Positions 29,001 through 36,590 of a DNA stretch of 64,000 bases are shown here, piece by piece. The translations under genes were made by a program, and so were the position numbers. The stretch spans positions 186,001-250,000 of the forward strand of contig NZ_JAHUWJ010000008.1 in assembly GCF_019219075.1 (NCBI RefSeq). Reading direction: 5' to 3'. The notes under the pieces were generated by a model that did not search any database, had not been told where the DNA came from, and was given only the letters and a program-made list of their open reading frames with translations. Source of the DNA: Chitinophaga sp. sic0106. GTDB taxonomy: Bacteria; Bacteroidota; Bacteroidia; Chitinophagales; Chitinophagaceae. Position 1 is the first letter of the stretch, and the number at the start of each line of letters is the position of its first letter.

Positions 29001-32000
29001 GCAAACAGGGTGATAACTGTGAGTCCTGCTACAGCCCTGCAACTGCAGGAGGGTGATGCCCAGTCATACACATTCAGCCTGCCTGCTGGTATCACCACGG
29101 AAATTCCTATCTCCCTAAACTTTACTACAAGTGGTACCGCAACAGCAGGTACCGGTAACGACTATACGATAGCTACTACTGCTACTATCAGCAGCGGCAG
29201 CACCGTAACAGAACCATTAACGGTATTAACGGATGACCTGGTAGAGGGTACCGAAACCATTATTATCACTGCCACCGGATCTGATAATACCGGTAACGCC
29301 TATACGGTATCAGGCATAAACGCGGAAATCATAGATGCACAGTATCCGGTAACACTGGAATTAACAGCTTCTCCGGACCATATACTGGAAGGATTTACCT
29401 CCGCCGTTTCCGTAAAACTGCCTAACAACTGGCGTGCTGCGGAAAACATGACCATCACCATCAACAAAGGAGCCGCCTCCACACTGGATGCTGCCGAGCA
29501 TGGCCCGCTGCCACTTACCCTGCAAATTCCAAAAGACGGGAATGCTGCTACAGCAGTAAATGTGCTGGCAAACAGCAACAACATGCTGGGCGATGGCGGT
29601 ACCATTGTACTGGAAGGCAACAGCGCCGATCATAATATTACTGTAACACCGGTGACGATCACTGTACAGGATAGTACGATCAAACGTCCGGGCTCCAACA
29701 TCCTGAACATCACCAGCAACAAGACCACACTGAACGAAGGCGAACAGGCCGGCCTCACCGTGGCACTGGGTGGCAGCATGACGTCTAAATCAGACATCAT
29801 CGTAACACTGGGTCGTAAGGCTACTTCTACTGCCGCTACCAGCGATCTGCAATTTGCTACGGTGACGGCTACACTGAAAGCGGGCGATCACAGCGTTACC
29901 ATCCCGAACTTCTTCACCGGCGTTTCGGATCAGATCCTGGAAACGAATGAGCAATTTATTGTAACCGGCGAATCCGGAGAATTCAGCATCGCTGATCTGC
30001 CATTTACCATCAATGATATTACCAGAACCATCCCGGCCAACCTGGTGTTCTCCATCACGCCATCTACAGCAGGTCAGCTGCTGGAAGGCGACGACGTGCA
30101 GCTTCAGGTGAGCCTGCCTGCAGGTGTAACCACCGAAGTACCGGTTAACGTAACCATGAATGTTACCGGTGCCGCTAACACGGACGACTACACGCTGCCA
30201 ACCGGGTTTGTATTTAATAAAGACACCACCCTTGCGTTACATATTAATAATGATGACCTGGTAGAAGGAAATGAATCCCTGAACATCGGTATTTCTGCTA
30301 CTGATGGCATCAGCACCTATACAAATACACCTGCTGCATTTACTATCAAAGACGCACAGTATCCGGCCCGCATTATCCTGGAGGCAATACCTACCCAGAT
30401 AAATGAAGGTGGTGCCGGCACTGCACTTACCGCAAGGTTTGAAAACAACTGGAAAGCGGGAAGTAATTATGTAGTCACCCTGCATAAGGATGCCAGCAGC
30501 ACTGCTGCGGATACTGACCACTCCGCACTGCCTGCCAGCATCACCATCATTAAAGGCCAGAACGCAGGAACCGCTGCTGCTACCATCAATGGTTCACCGG
30601 ACCTGATTTTGGAAGATGATGAGGATATCCTTATCAATGGAGTTTGTAATGATACCAATCTGCCGGTAGACGCCACCCGCGTGACTATCCTCGACAGAAC
30701 ACACGATGATCCTGCTACAGGAAGAATTTATATGTCGCGCGTGACGCCGGGTCCGAATGTAGTAGAAGGACATAGCTATACCGTAAATGTTTCCCTGGCA
30801 CCTAACGTTACTTCCAGCAAGGACATTACCGTATCCCTCAACGTGTCGGGTAATTCCACCGCGGCTTTATCTGACGTAAACGGACTGCCAACTACCATTA
30901 CCATTCCGGCAGGCTCTACAGATTATGCCTTTGCTTTCACCGCACTGACCGATAATATCATTGAACGTCCGGAACTCTACCGCATAGTAGCTACACCGGT
31001 TAACTACAACGGTATGAAAGGAGACTCCATTGATGTAACCATCGTGGATGCTACCAGTGCAGATCCGCAGAACCTGAGAGTGAAACTCGCGCTGGATTCT
31101 ACCTCCCTGATGGAAGGTAACAGCAGCAAGATGACGATCAGCTTTGTTACGCCGAACATCATCGCCGGGGAAGACCTGGTGGTGGCCATCGCACCTGATG
31201 CTACCTCCACCGCTGATGCGGCTGATTACACCGGGGTACCAACTCAGGTGATCATCCCTGCGGGAGCGCCTTCCGCAACCTATACGCTCACCGCTACCGC
31301 GGATAAAATAATAGAAGGTACAGAACAACTGTTGCTGAAAGGCAGTATCCCTTCCAGCTATTTCTCCTACCAGCTGGAACAGCCGCAGCTGCTGACCATT
31401 CATGAATCGGTGCCTACCACGGTGCAGTTGCTTAAAAAGAACGATGGTTCCGAGCCTGCTACCACCGGCGCTTACACCGTGAAGTTGCCACTGGATTACA
31501 CTGCCGCAGCCGATGTGAACGTGACGCTGTTTATAGGTACAGTGCCGGGTGCTACCAACATTGGTAGTATAGCCAACACCGTTACCATCCCTGTGGGCGC
31601 AAACAGTGCAGATGTGCTGGTAAACGTAATCGACAATGTGGTGATTGAAGGTGATGAAATACTGCCGGCAGCCCTGAAAGCAGCCAGTATGAACAGAGGC
31701 AATGGCATCTATCCGTATACAGTAAATACCCTTGATACGGTGAAAATGATCATCCATGATGATGAAAGCGCCGCTACCGGTACCAAAGCTGCCGCCAGAA
31801 CCATGCTGGTGGAAAAAGTTAAAGATGCCGCTGAACCTGCGGTACAAGGCGCCTTTACCGTACGCTTTACCGATCCGTTGCTGACGGCCGTGAAAGACGT
31901 ACAGGTAAACTACACCGTAGCTGGTACCGCCGTAGCCGACAGTCGCTATAAAAAACTGAGCGGCACCGTTACCATTCCTGCTGGCAACAGCAGCGCCACC

Positions 32001-33404
32001 ATTAACGTAGATCCGATCGATAATAACATCGTGGAAGGCGATGGCACGGTATCGCTGCAGATAAAAGATATCAACAGCAGCCTGACAGGCGTAACCTGGC
32101 CGGTAGCCAGTCAAACCGCTCCGGAAGTTATTATTGCCGATAACGATACGCTGGTTGTAAACCTCAGCACCATAGTCACCACCGCCGCTGAAGGCAGTCC
32201 GGTACAGTTTACACTGAAGTCGCCAAGTCGCGCCGCTATAGCCGTACCAGTTAGAATACAGGTGGCACAGGATGCCGTTAGAACCTTCTCTGCCAGCGAA
32301 GGCCAGATCAACGGAAATATCCTGACAGTGAGCCTGCCGGCCATGCAGTCAGAACATACGTTTACCATCACCGCCTCCGATGATGCCGTAAATGATGACG
32401 ACGGATTCCTGCACACCACCTTGCTGCCATATGCTGGTAGCAACAGCACACCGCTGTATGTTACCGGTAATGCTACCACCGCTAATGTGACTATAACAGA
32501 TAATGATCCCCTGGTGCTTTCTTTTGCAGACGCTAAGTTCTCCGTGAAAGAAGGGGATAAGGGAGAAACGAACCGTCTCCGATTCGTAGTGGCCCTCAGT
32601 AATAAGAGCAGTCGCGCGGTAACGGTGAAATTCGATACCGAAGCTGCTACTGAAGGAGTAAGCTATCCGTTCTTCGACTTCAAAGCCACACCAGGTGAGG
32701 ATTATAACATGACGGTACATGAACTGGTGATTCCACCGTTCAGCACAGAAGGCGAGTTCTTTATCGATATCATCGGTGATACCACCTTTGAGCAGAACGA
32801 AACATTTGTACTGAAAATGCTCAGTGTTACCGCCAACGCTGCCACTAACCTGCCAACCATCGGAGAGCCAGGCAAAACCACCGGCGTAATCCTGAACGAT
32901 GATCCGATGTGCGGTGAATGTGATACGGACGGCGATGGCCTTACCAACGCCCAGGAAGACATCAACAAAAACGGTGATCCTTTTGATGACGATACCGACG
33001 GTGATGGCATCCCTAACTTCCTCGACCTGGATTCGGACGGCGACGGTGTACCTGATTCCGTGGAAAGATGGACTACCGATGGGCGCCAGCTGAGTAATAA
33101 CGAAGGTAAGATCCGTGTACACCCAGCCCTCTCACCAAACAACGATGGTCAGGGTAATGACTTTATGTACATAGAAAACATCGAGCAATATCCGACTAAC
33201 CAGGTGGTGATCTTTAACCGCTGGGGTGGTACGGTGTATAAAACAAATAACTATAACAACAAGTCCAACAATTTTAGAGGGAAGTCGAATACCGGCGGTG
33301 CGTCCGGCAGCGATGTGCCCGATGGCTCTTACTTCTACAATATCCAGATTTGGATAGATGGCAGGGTAGAAAGCAAAACGGGCTTCATTGTAATCAAACG
33401 CTAA
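23061..33404 (+). CDS. Giant Calx-beta repeat adhesin with type-B T9SS C-terminal domain
   Basis: About 3447 residues from the ATG at 23061; an upstream ATG at 23019 adds 14 residues ahead of the signal peptide. The signal ends near FAAVSQ. A unique N-terminal domain of about 300 residues follows. Then come roughly 25 Calx-beta-like repeats of 90-120 residues, each with an acidic motif such as DNLVEKTE or DKIIEGTE that would bind calcium. Near the end is a cysteine pair (MCGECD) and thrombospondin type-3-like calcium loops (DTDGDGIPNFLDLDSDGDG). The last 95 residues (SPNNDGQGNDF, then VVIFNRWGGTVYK, then FIVIKR) form the gliding-motility-type domain that directs secretion by T9SS. It is probably a surface-anchored or released adhesin. 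It is followed after 18 bases by PorP/SprF. Confidence 0.93.
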   Translation: MRQRLAFSVRKVLLIAILLLPAFAAVSQQVVINPSGGNTATDGLRITIEADGKINVYRNGRAETGTNPDTGNKGIWTFWKGLFWSAGVPGTVNYQPNNISVTDVMGDGTPANPYKVAIFSKIDYVYSVARTAYIRTVISYEAPKKYFTYNVTIYGTDFTRVSPFLYITEFVALQDNIGTPQVENNLNARGFYEIGQPYTNTLGAPGTINTLPGIVRFTDDHGTYPQSNNGDYAHVYRLKDNESFNSVSLGLYATTTAVDGSSGALNGDVNNGTGTLRAMAVGIKMPETGPTTNRFASGSVLRIGYDDTRDMLATTTVREPMTDVSGLNSKPVTVEFTAATQSQSEGNTTAPATGMTIKVSAGILTAPAYIKFAPDAADAGEQHPAIEGVDYSYDHAGFWIPAGDYTTAKNITVNTLKIIGNTKLEYARNLNFKLLPAVDPLVVLGTRTTTKYTILDDEPSDISASVTSATVTENNDAIIHVKLPDNVNATEQITVTATIDNTGATHPATEGTDFPAIAVATIEPGQNGTDLILHATLDQIIEYDELAKINISAVVMGNTKTTNQDITIKDGTKLIAANTAITFSTIPSSDLYEGYDGLLAFSLPAGISTDVPITLSLAGITGTAKPADYTIGTPLTISSGNSGSTSLQLTDDNLVEKTETMILGGTATDADGFNGYTVTAHTINILDSEYPLPSPVVVHLDQSAIREGNPTGANYRIELPAGLAAGYNMSFTLTPGTGTTAGTDRYTMPATFTINENATGSDPTAGKITASSNTILGDDAVLNLLLSSGDANIPVPAAQQLNIQDDTRNTSPGSNVLTITPVQATLDEGEATAFKIALPDNITSTQAINVTLTVAATSTANAAGDYTLHTTTLTLPAGSTSITTTDPVVTAATDKIIEGTETMVITATADNNITVAGPVTISINDLTHTDQANLNLTISTTAEADQLKEGFTAPFTISLPTGVTTEVDLTVTLKNNTGSASNLDYQYTPATFTMQGNSADFQLALLTDQLLERAETLVIDATVSDANGTAYGVTGQSIDILDANYPPAAVILHTSKTYVKEGETPGTEFWLELPDGLTADFPLAFSIAKAAGTTIADGMYAFENTTVTIPKGAQTSNHIHIMTNVNMVLNDDKVLYIGATCTTDAAITTAAPLKLDVLDDTRNVFPGGDVISITTNNTTLAENSTATFTISLPAGFTSATEIQVPVAATAGTASATDFAFAGTVLTLPAATNNIADATVSATANADMILEAAETFTVQATAVAGFTLATSSWTYTITDETRKDANNLKLHFVVPPAADLKEGFSGKVSLSLPAGVTSEVPLYFTMKPNTGAASTSDYTLTFPAGNFTGNNIEGDLVIPQDGLMEGDEDVILNADVTDHTSSTFTVTSSQFTIIDHDYPPVNPVIYHLSKASIAEGDVDGAEFWVELPDNIAAGSNLSFAITAGAATTAASAGYVLPTSVTIPMGAKISDKIKITAGTNQVLNDPAALYIKAACADPVIGSPADVKLDITDNTRVTSPGSDVITITPAKTTLKEGESSAFNIALPANITSATAITVTMGATAGTAATDDYSFSGTSLTLPALTNNTTPADVTVSATSDLVLEATEQMQVTAQTVAGYSLATATWNVTITDETRNDAANRVISFSTPAASLLTEGYTGKVNISLPTGVTTQVPVTINFKPNTGSANAADYTLTFAAGSFTGNNADADLELKLDGLMEGIEGVVVAATATDGTASVFTVVPHTFNIIDKDYPPVNPVIFHLDKTAIKENETPGAAFWIELPDGATAGRQFTFSLAAATGTTAASDRYTLPATVTIESGKQTSDPVYITATANKVLDDDALLKITATCTDPNLTAGTPVSLDIQDNTRVTSPNSDVITISAVTAPLTENNATKFNISLPADITSAKDIVISLGAASSTDYSLLTSTITLPATSNATTTVADVLSATADDIIENDEQVTITGNAGAGYTVNDYTLTINDATRRNAANRVITVSPATALQLQEGDAQSYTFSLPAGITTEIPISLNFTTSGTATAGTGNDYTIATTATISSGSTVTEPLTVLTDDLVEGTETIIITATGSDNTGNAYTVSGINAEIIDAQYPVTLELTASPDHILEGFTSAVSVKLPNNWRAAENMTITINKGAASTLDAAEHGPLPLTLQIPKDGNAATAVNVLANSNNMLGDGGTIVLEGNSADHNITVTPVTITVQDSTIKRPGSNILNITSNKTTLNEGEQAGLTVALGGSMTSKSDIIVTLGRKATSTAATSDLQFATVTATLKAGDHSVTIPNFFTGVSDQILETNEQFIVTGESGEFSIADLPFTINDITRTIPANLVFSITPSTAGQLLEGDDVQLQVSLPAGVTTEVPVNVTMNVTGAANTDDYTLPTGFVFNKDTTLALHINNDDLVEGNESLNIGISATDGISTYTNTPAAFTIKDAQYPARIILEAIPTQINEGGAGTALTARFENNWKAGSNYVVTLHKDASSTAADTDHSALPASITIIKGQNAGTAAATINGSPDLILEDDEDILINGVCNDTNLPVDATRVTILDRTHDDPATGRIYMSRVTPGPNVVEGHSYTVNVSLAPNVTSSKDITVSLNVSGNSTAALSDVNGLPTTITIPAGSTDYAFAFTALTDNIIERPELYRIVATPVNYNGMKGDSIDVTIVDATSADPQNLRVKLALDSTSLMEGNSSKMTISFVTPNIIAGEDLVVAIAPDATSTADAADYTGVPTQVIIPAGAPSATYTLTATADKIIEGTEQLLLKGSIPSSYFSYQLEQPQLLTIHESVPTTVQLLKKNDGSEPATTGAYTVKLPLDYTAAADVNVTLFIGTVPGATNIGSIANTVTIPVGANSADVLVNVIDNVVIEGDEILPAALKAASMNRGNGIYPYTVNTLDTVKMIIHDDESAATGTKAAARTMLVEKVKDAAEPAVQGAFTVRFTDPLLTAVKDVQVNYTVAGTAVADSRYKKLSGTVTIPAGNSSATINVDPIDNNIVEGDGTVSLQIKDINSSLTGVTWPVASQTAPEVIIADNDTLVVNLSTIVTTAAEGSPVQFTLKSPSRAAIAVPVRIQVAQDAVRTFSASEGQINGNILTVSLPAMQSEHTFTITASDDAVNDDDGFLHTTLLPYAGSNSTPLYVTGNATTANVTITDNDPLVLSFADAKFSVKEGDKGETNRLRFVVALSNKSSRAVTVKFDTEAATEGVSYPFFDFKATPGEDYNMTVHELVIPPFSTEGEFFIDIIGDTTFEQNETFVLKMLSVTANAATNLPTIGEPGKTTGVILNDDPMCGECDTDGDGLTNAQEDINKNGDPFDDDTDGDGIPNFLDLDSDGDGVPDSVERWTTDGRQLSNNEGKIRVHPALSPNNDGQGNDFMYIENIEQYPTNQVVIFNRWGGTVYKTNNYNNKSNNFRGKSNTGGASGSDVPDGSYFYNIQIWIDGRVESKTGFIVIKR

Positions 33405-33422
33405 TATTCAAAAGTTGAACCT

Positions 33423-34337
33423 ATGCGTAACTTTTTGATAAAAACAGGCTGTTTACTTTCGGTAATCCTGGGCACGGGCTCTTATGTGCAGGCCCAGCAG
33501 GAACCGATTTATTCACAGTACATGTTTAACGGTATGGTGATCAATCCTGCCTACCCGTCAATGGATGAGTCCTCCAGCCTTACGGCTGTGGGGCGTAACC
33601 AGTGGGTAGGCGTGGACGGTGCTCCCAGAACTTTATCGGCCTCGTTTTATACGCCGATAAAAGCCACCAATACGAGTCTGGGCGTATCGCTGATCAATGA
33701 AAAGATCACAGTCAATTCACAAACCCAGCTGAATTTCAACATATCTCAACGTGTAAAGCTGAACGAAAAAGTGTATATAGCACTCGGTTTGAAAGGCGGG
33801 ATGGCGCAGTACAAAGAAGATAACAGCGCCCTTTCCACTACCGACCCGGTATTTGCACAGAATCAGAGCTACTGGAAATCGGATGTTGGATTTGGTATAA
33901 TGTTATTTACGGATAAATTTTTTGTTGGCTTATCTTCGCCTACCTTTCAGAGCTTTGACCTGGGAGGGAAATTGTACAAGGTGACGGCCAAATCTCACTA
34001 TTATCTGCAAACAGGTTATCTGTTTACCCTTACCGATGATGTGAAATTCAAGCCAAACCTCTTACTCCGAGCCGTTACCGGTGCGGGCGTAGAATATGAC
34101 ATAAATGCCAACGTATTGCTTAAGAACCTCGTCTGGCTGGGTGCTTCCTGGCGTTCGGAAAAAACGATCACCGGGCTGGTACAAATCCAGGCGACCAAAA
34201 ATCTGCAGATAGGCTATTCCTATGATACACCGTTGCAATCCAATCTTAGAGGTGCGCAAACCGTATCGCACGAGTTAATGATCAACTACCGCTTCGCCTG
34301 GAACAAATGGAAAGTGGTGGCGCCTCGTTATTTCTAA
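33423..34337 (+). CDS. PorP/SprF-family type IX secretion outer-membrane protein
   Basis: A 304-residue beta-barrel protein with a signal peptide ending near VQAQQ. It then has EPIYSQYMFNGMVINPAYPS, the N-terminal hallmark of the PorP/SprF family, and ends in a series of strands (ELMINYRFAWNK). SprF-like proteins are needed for export of T9SS cargo with type-B C-terminal domains, and they are usually encoded next to that cargo, exactly as here. It is probably the dedicated outer-membrane partner of the adhesin upstream. It lies 18 bases after the adhesin and 19 before the OmpA-family gene, so it is co-transcribed. Confidence 0.95.
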   Translation: MRNFLIKTGCLLSVILGTGSYVQAQQEPIYSQYMFNGMVINPAYPSMDESSSLTAVGRNQWVGVDGAPRTLSASFYTPIKATNTSLGVSLINEKITVNSQTQLNFNISQRVKLNEKVYIALGLKGGMAQYKEDNSALSTTDPVFAQNQSYWKSDVGFGIMLFTDKFFVGLSSPTFQSFDLGGKLYKVTAKSHYYLQTGYLFTLTDDVKFKPNLLLRAVTGAGVEYDINANVLLKNLVWLGASWRSEKTITGLVQIQATKNLQIGYSYDTPLQSNLRGAQTVSHELMINYRFAWNKWKVVAPRYF

Positions 34338-34356
34338 TTGTATAATTGATGATTCT

Positions 34357-36558
34357 ATGCCAATGAAGCCCTTAACATCCCTTATACTCCTGCATGGTGC
34401 TGCCCTGCTCATGGCATCATGTTCCGTGGTGAACAACCAGTCTGCCGGCTCTTTCGGCGATATGGCAAAAGTAAACCGCGCGGAAAGACTGCTGAAACGC
34501 CAGGACTATGAACATGCCATCTCCCTGTGTAATACAGTAATTAATAAAGGTAGCAGTGAAGCAGTCATGAGAAAAGCCAAGCTCCAGCTGGCACGGGTAT
34601 ACTATGAAACCCGGCAGTTTGAGAAAACCATTGCCCTCTACGATGAGCTGCTGTACAAGCCTGGCAAGGATGTGGAAGTATCTGACGTAACCACCTATAC
34701 CGACCTCCTGAAAAGAACAGGTCGCATAGCAAAGGCGAAAGAAGCGGCCACATTATATGCCTCCACCTATACGGATAATACCCGGTTCACCAACATACAG
34801 CGCTCGCTGGAAAATTATTACAGCTTCTTTAACCGCAATCAGTCCGACAAAATGAAGGTGGACAGTTTGCAAACCAACCTGCCGGGCTATCAGTACGGGC
34901 TGGCATTATACAAGGATAACCTGGTTTTCCTGTCTAATGATATAAAGAAGAAAGATGCCCAGTCGCTGTACACCAACTCTAAACTATATATGATTTCTGA
35001 ATCAGGAGTTGCCCCGTTCAGCAACAGCCTGAAAGGAATTTTGCAGATAGGACCGGCTTCGTTTTTTGAAGAAGGAAATAAAGTGATTTATACTTCCAAC
35101 CGGTTTACAGATGTAAGAAACGAGAAGAATTCATTTATCAACTATAATAACGGCACCCAGCTGTTAGCGGCCAGCTTCCAGGCAGAACATAATTCCTGGA
35201 GCCGTCCGGTACCTGTGGAAATTGGCAAAATTGGCAGTGCTGTTTCAATTTTGCATCCTTCTGTTGCTCCTGATGGTAAACGTTTGTATTTTGCATCCGA
35301 TATGCCGGGAGGCCTTGGTGGCACCGACATATACTATGCCGACTGGGATGCCAGCGAAAAGCGCTGGAAAGCTCCTGTGAACATGGGCCCTAAAGTCAAT
35401 ACCAACGGAAACGAACTGTATCCCTTCATCAGCGGTGAGAAACTGTTTTTCTCCTCCAATGGCCTGGAAGGATTCGGTGGCCTGGATATATTCGTGATCA
35501 ATACCAATGAACGGGAACAAACGCCTGAACATTTACCTTTCCCGGTAAATACACAGTTCGACGACCTGAACCCGGTGCTCGATGACAAAAAATGGTTGCT
35601 CTACTTTACCTCCGATCGCTCGGGCGTACATGACAACGACCATATTTATGTGATGAGCCTGAACAATGATCCTCTGAAAGAAGTAGGTATCTCCAATCCG
35701 GATGCACCTAAAGAGGAGAACTTGTCCCTTACCGTAGTGAAAGCCGACGATCGCCGTCAGGAAACCATTATTGGCGATGCACGTTACGACAATCTCGTCA
35801 TCAAAGACACCGCTCAGCAGGCAACTCCAGCACCAAAAGCGCCGGAAACAGTGGTGGTAACGGATACCCGCACTACTATCGACTATGGTAACTCTGCCGC
35901 CAACAGCGCAGGTCCGGAAGTTATTTCCTGGCAATACGAAGCCGGTAGTCCGCAGGCTGCTGCAGCCAAAACGGTGGCCGCTGCGCCTGTTGCCAAACCT
36001 GCTCCTGAAAAACCAGTGAACAGCAATCCGGAAATGGTAGCCTGGCAAAAAGCCGGTAACGCCAACGCCAGCACGAAAATCACGGTTGCTAACGGTAATG
36101 CCGGCACGAAAAAGCCGGAAACTTCAGGTTTACAGCAAATAAATGGAATTTCTGCCGCCAAAATGGACAGCATACTGCGTGCTGCCAATCTGCTGCTGAC
36201 TATTCCAGGCATCATTTACTTCGACCTGAATTCCTATATCCCACTGGACCAGGAATGGAAAAAACTGGATTCCATCTTCGGGGTATGGAAACAGCATCCG
36301 CAGCGCCTGATCCTGATTAACGGTCATGCAGATGTTATCGGTGATGAAAAGTATAACCTGGCACTTTCTAAAAACAGGGCCGTATATATCCAGGAATGCC
36401 TGAAAAGCAGGGGAGTAGATGCGGATAAAATCCGGATTAACTATTACGGCTCTACGAAGCCGGTATGGGTAGCAGGCCAGTTCAATATCGACAACGACCG
36501 GGATATCTATATCCAGTTGCAGGGAGTGAACCGCCGCTGTGAAGTGAAAATATTGTAA
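34357..36558 (+). CDS. OmpA-family lipoprotein with TPR and PD40 regions
   Basis: A 733-residue protein. The lipoprotein signal is LLMASCSVV. Residues about 35-150 carry TPR-like helices (AERLLKRQDYEHAISLCNTV). Residues about 170-430 show PD40/WD40-like propeller blades (GKRLYFASDMPGGLGGTDIY, EKLFFSSNGLEGFGGLDIF, WLLYFTSDRSG). A Pro/Ala-rich linker follows. The C-terminal OmpA domain contains INGHADVIGDEKYNLALSKNRA and would grip peptidoglycan. This layout is common for proteins linked to T9SS and PorP/SprF loci. I infer a periplasmic scaffold anchoring the secretion partner to the cell wall. The gene is 19 bases after PorP/SprF. Confidence 0.92.
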   Translation: MPMKPLTSLILLHGAALLMASCSVVNNQSAGSFGDMAKVNRAERLLKRQDYEHAISLCNTVINKGSSEAVMRKAKLQLARVYYETRQFEKTIALYDELLYKPGKDVEVSDVTTYTDLLKRTGRIAKAKEAATLYASTYTDNTRFTNIQRSLENYYSFFNRNQSDKMKVDSLQTNLPGYQYGLALYKDNLVFLSNDIKKKDAQSLYTNSKLYMISESGVAPFSNSLKGILQIGPASFFEEGNKVIYTSNRFTDVRNEKNSFINYNNGTQLLAASFQAEHNSWSRPVPVEIGKIGSAVSILHPSVAPDGKRLYFASDMPGGLGGTDIYYADWDASEKRWKAPVNMGPKVNTNGNELYPFISGEKLFFSSNGLEGFGGLDIFVINTNEREQTPEHLPFPVNTQFDDLNPVLDDKKWLLYFTSDRSGVHDNDHIYVMSLNNDPLKEVGISNPDAPKEENLSLTVVKADDRRQETIIGDARYDNLVIKDTAQQATPAPKAPETVVVTDTRTTIDYGNSAANSAGPEVISWQYEAGSPQAAAAKTVAAAPVAKPAPEKPVNSNPEMVAWQKAGNANASTKITVANGNAGTKKPETSGLQQINGISAAKMDSILRAANLLLTIPGIIYFDLNSYIPLDQEWKKLDSIFGVWKQHPQRLILINGHADVIGDEKYNLALSKNRAVYIQECLKSRGVDADKIRINYYGSTKPVWVAGQFNIDNDRDIYIQLQGVNRRCEVKIL

Positions 36559-36590
36559 GTATCAATTTAGCGTATATCAAAATTACAGAA

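Noticed and set aside
30867..32114. Long minus-strand ORF (415 codons) in the adhesin gene
   Set aside because: It is the antisense of Calx-beta repeats; GC-rich codon bias keeps several antisense frames open there, and no motif is seen.
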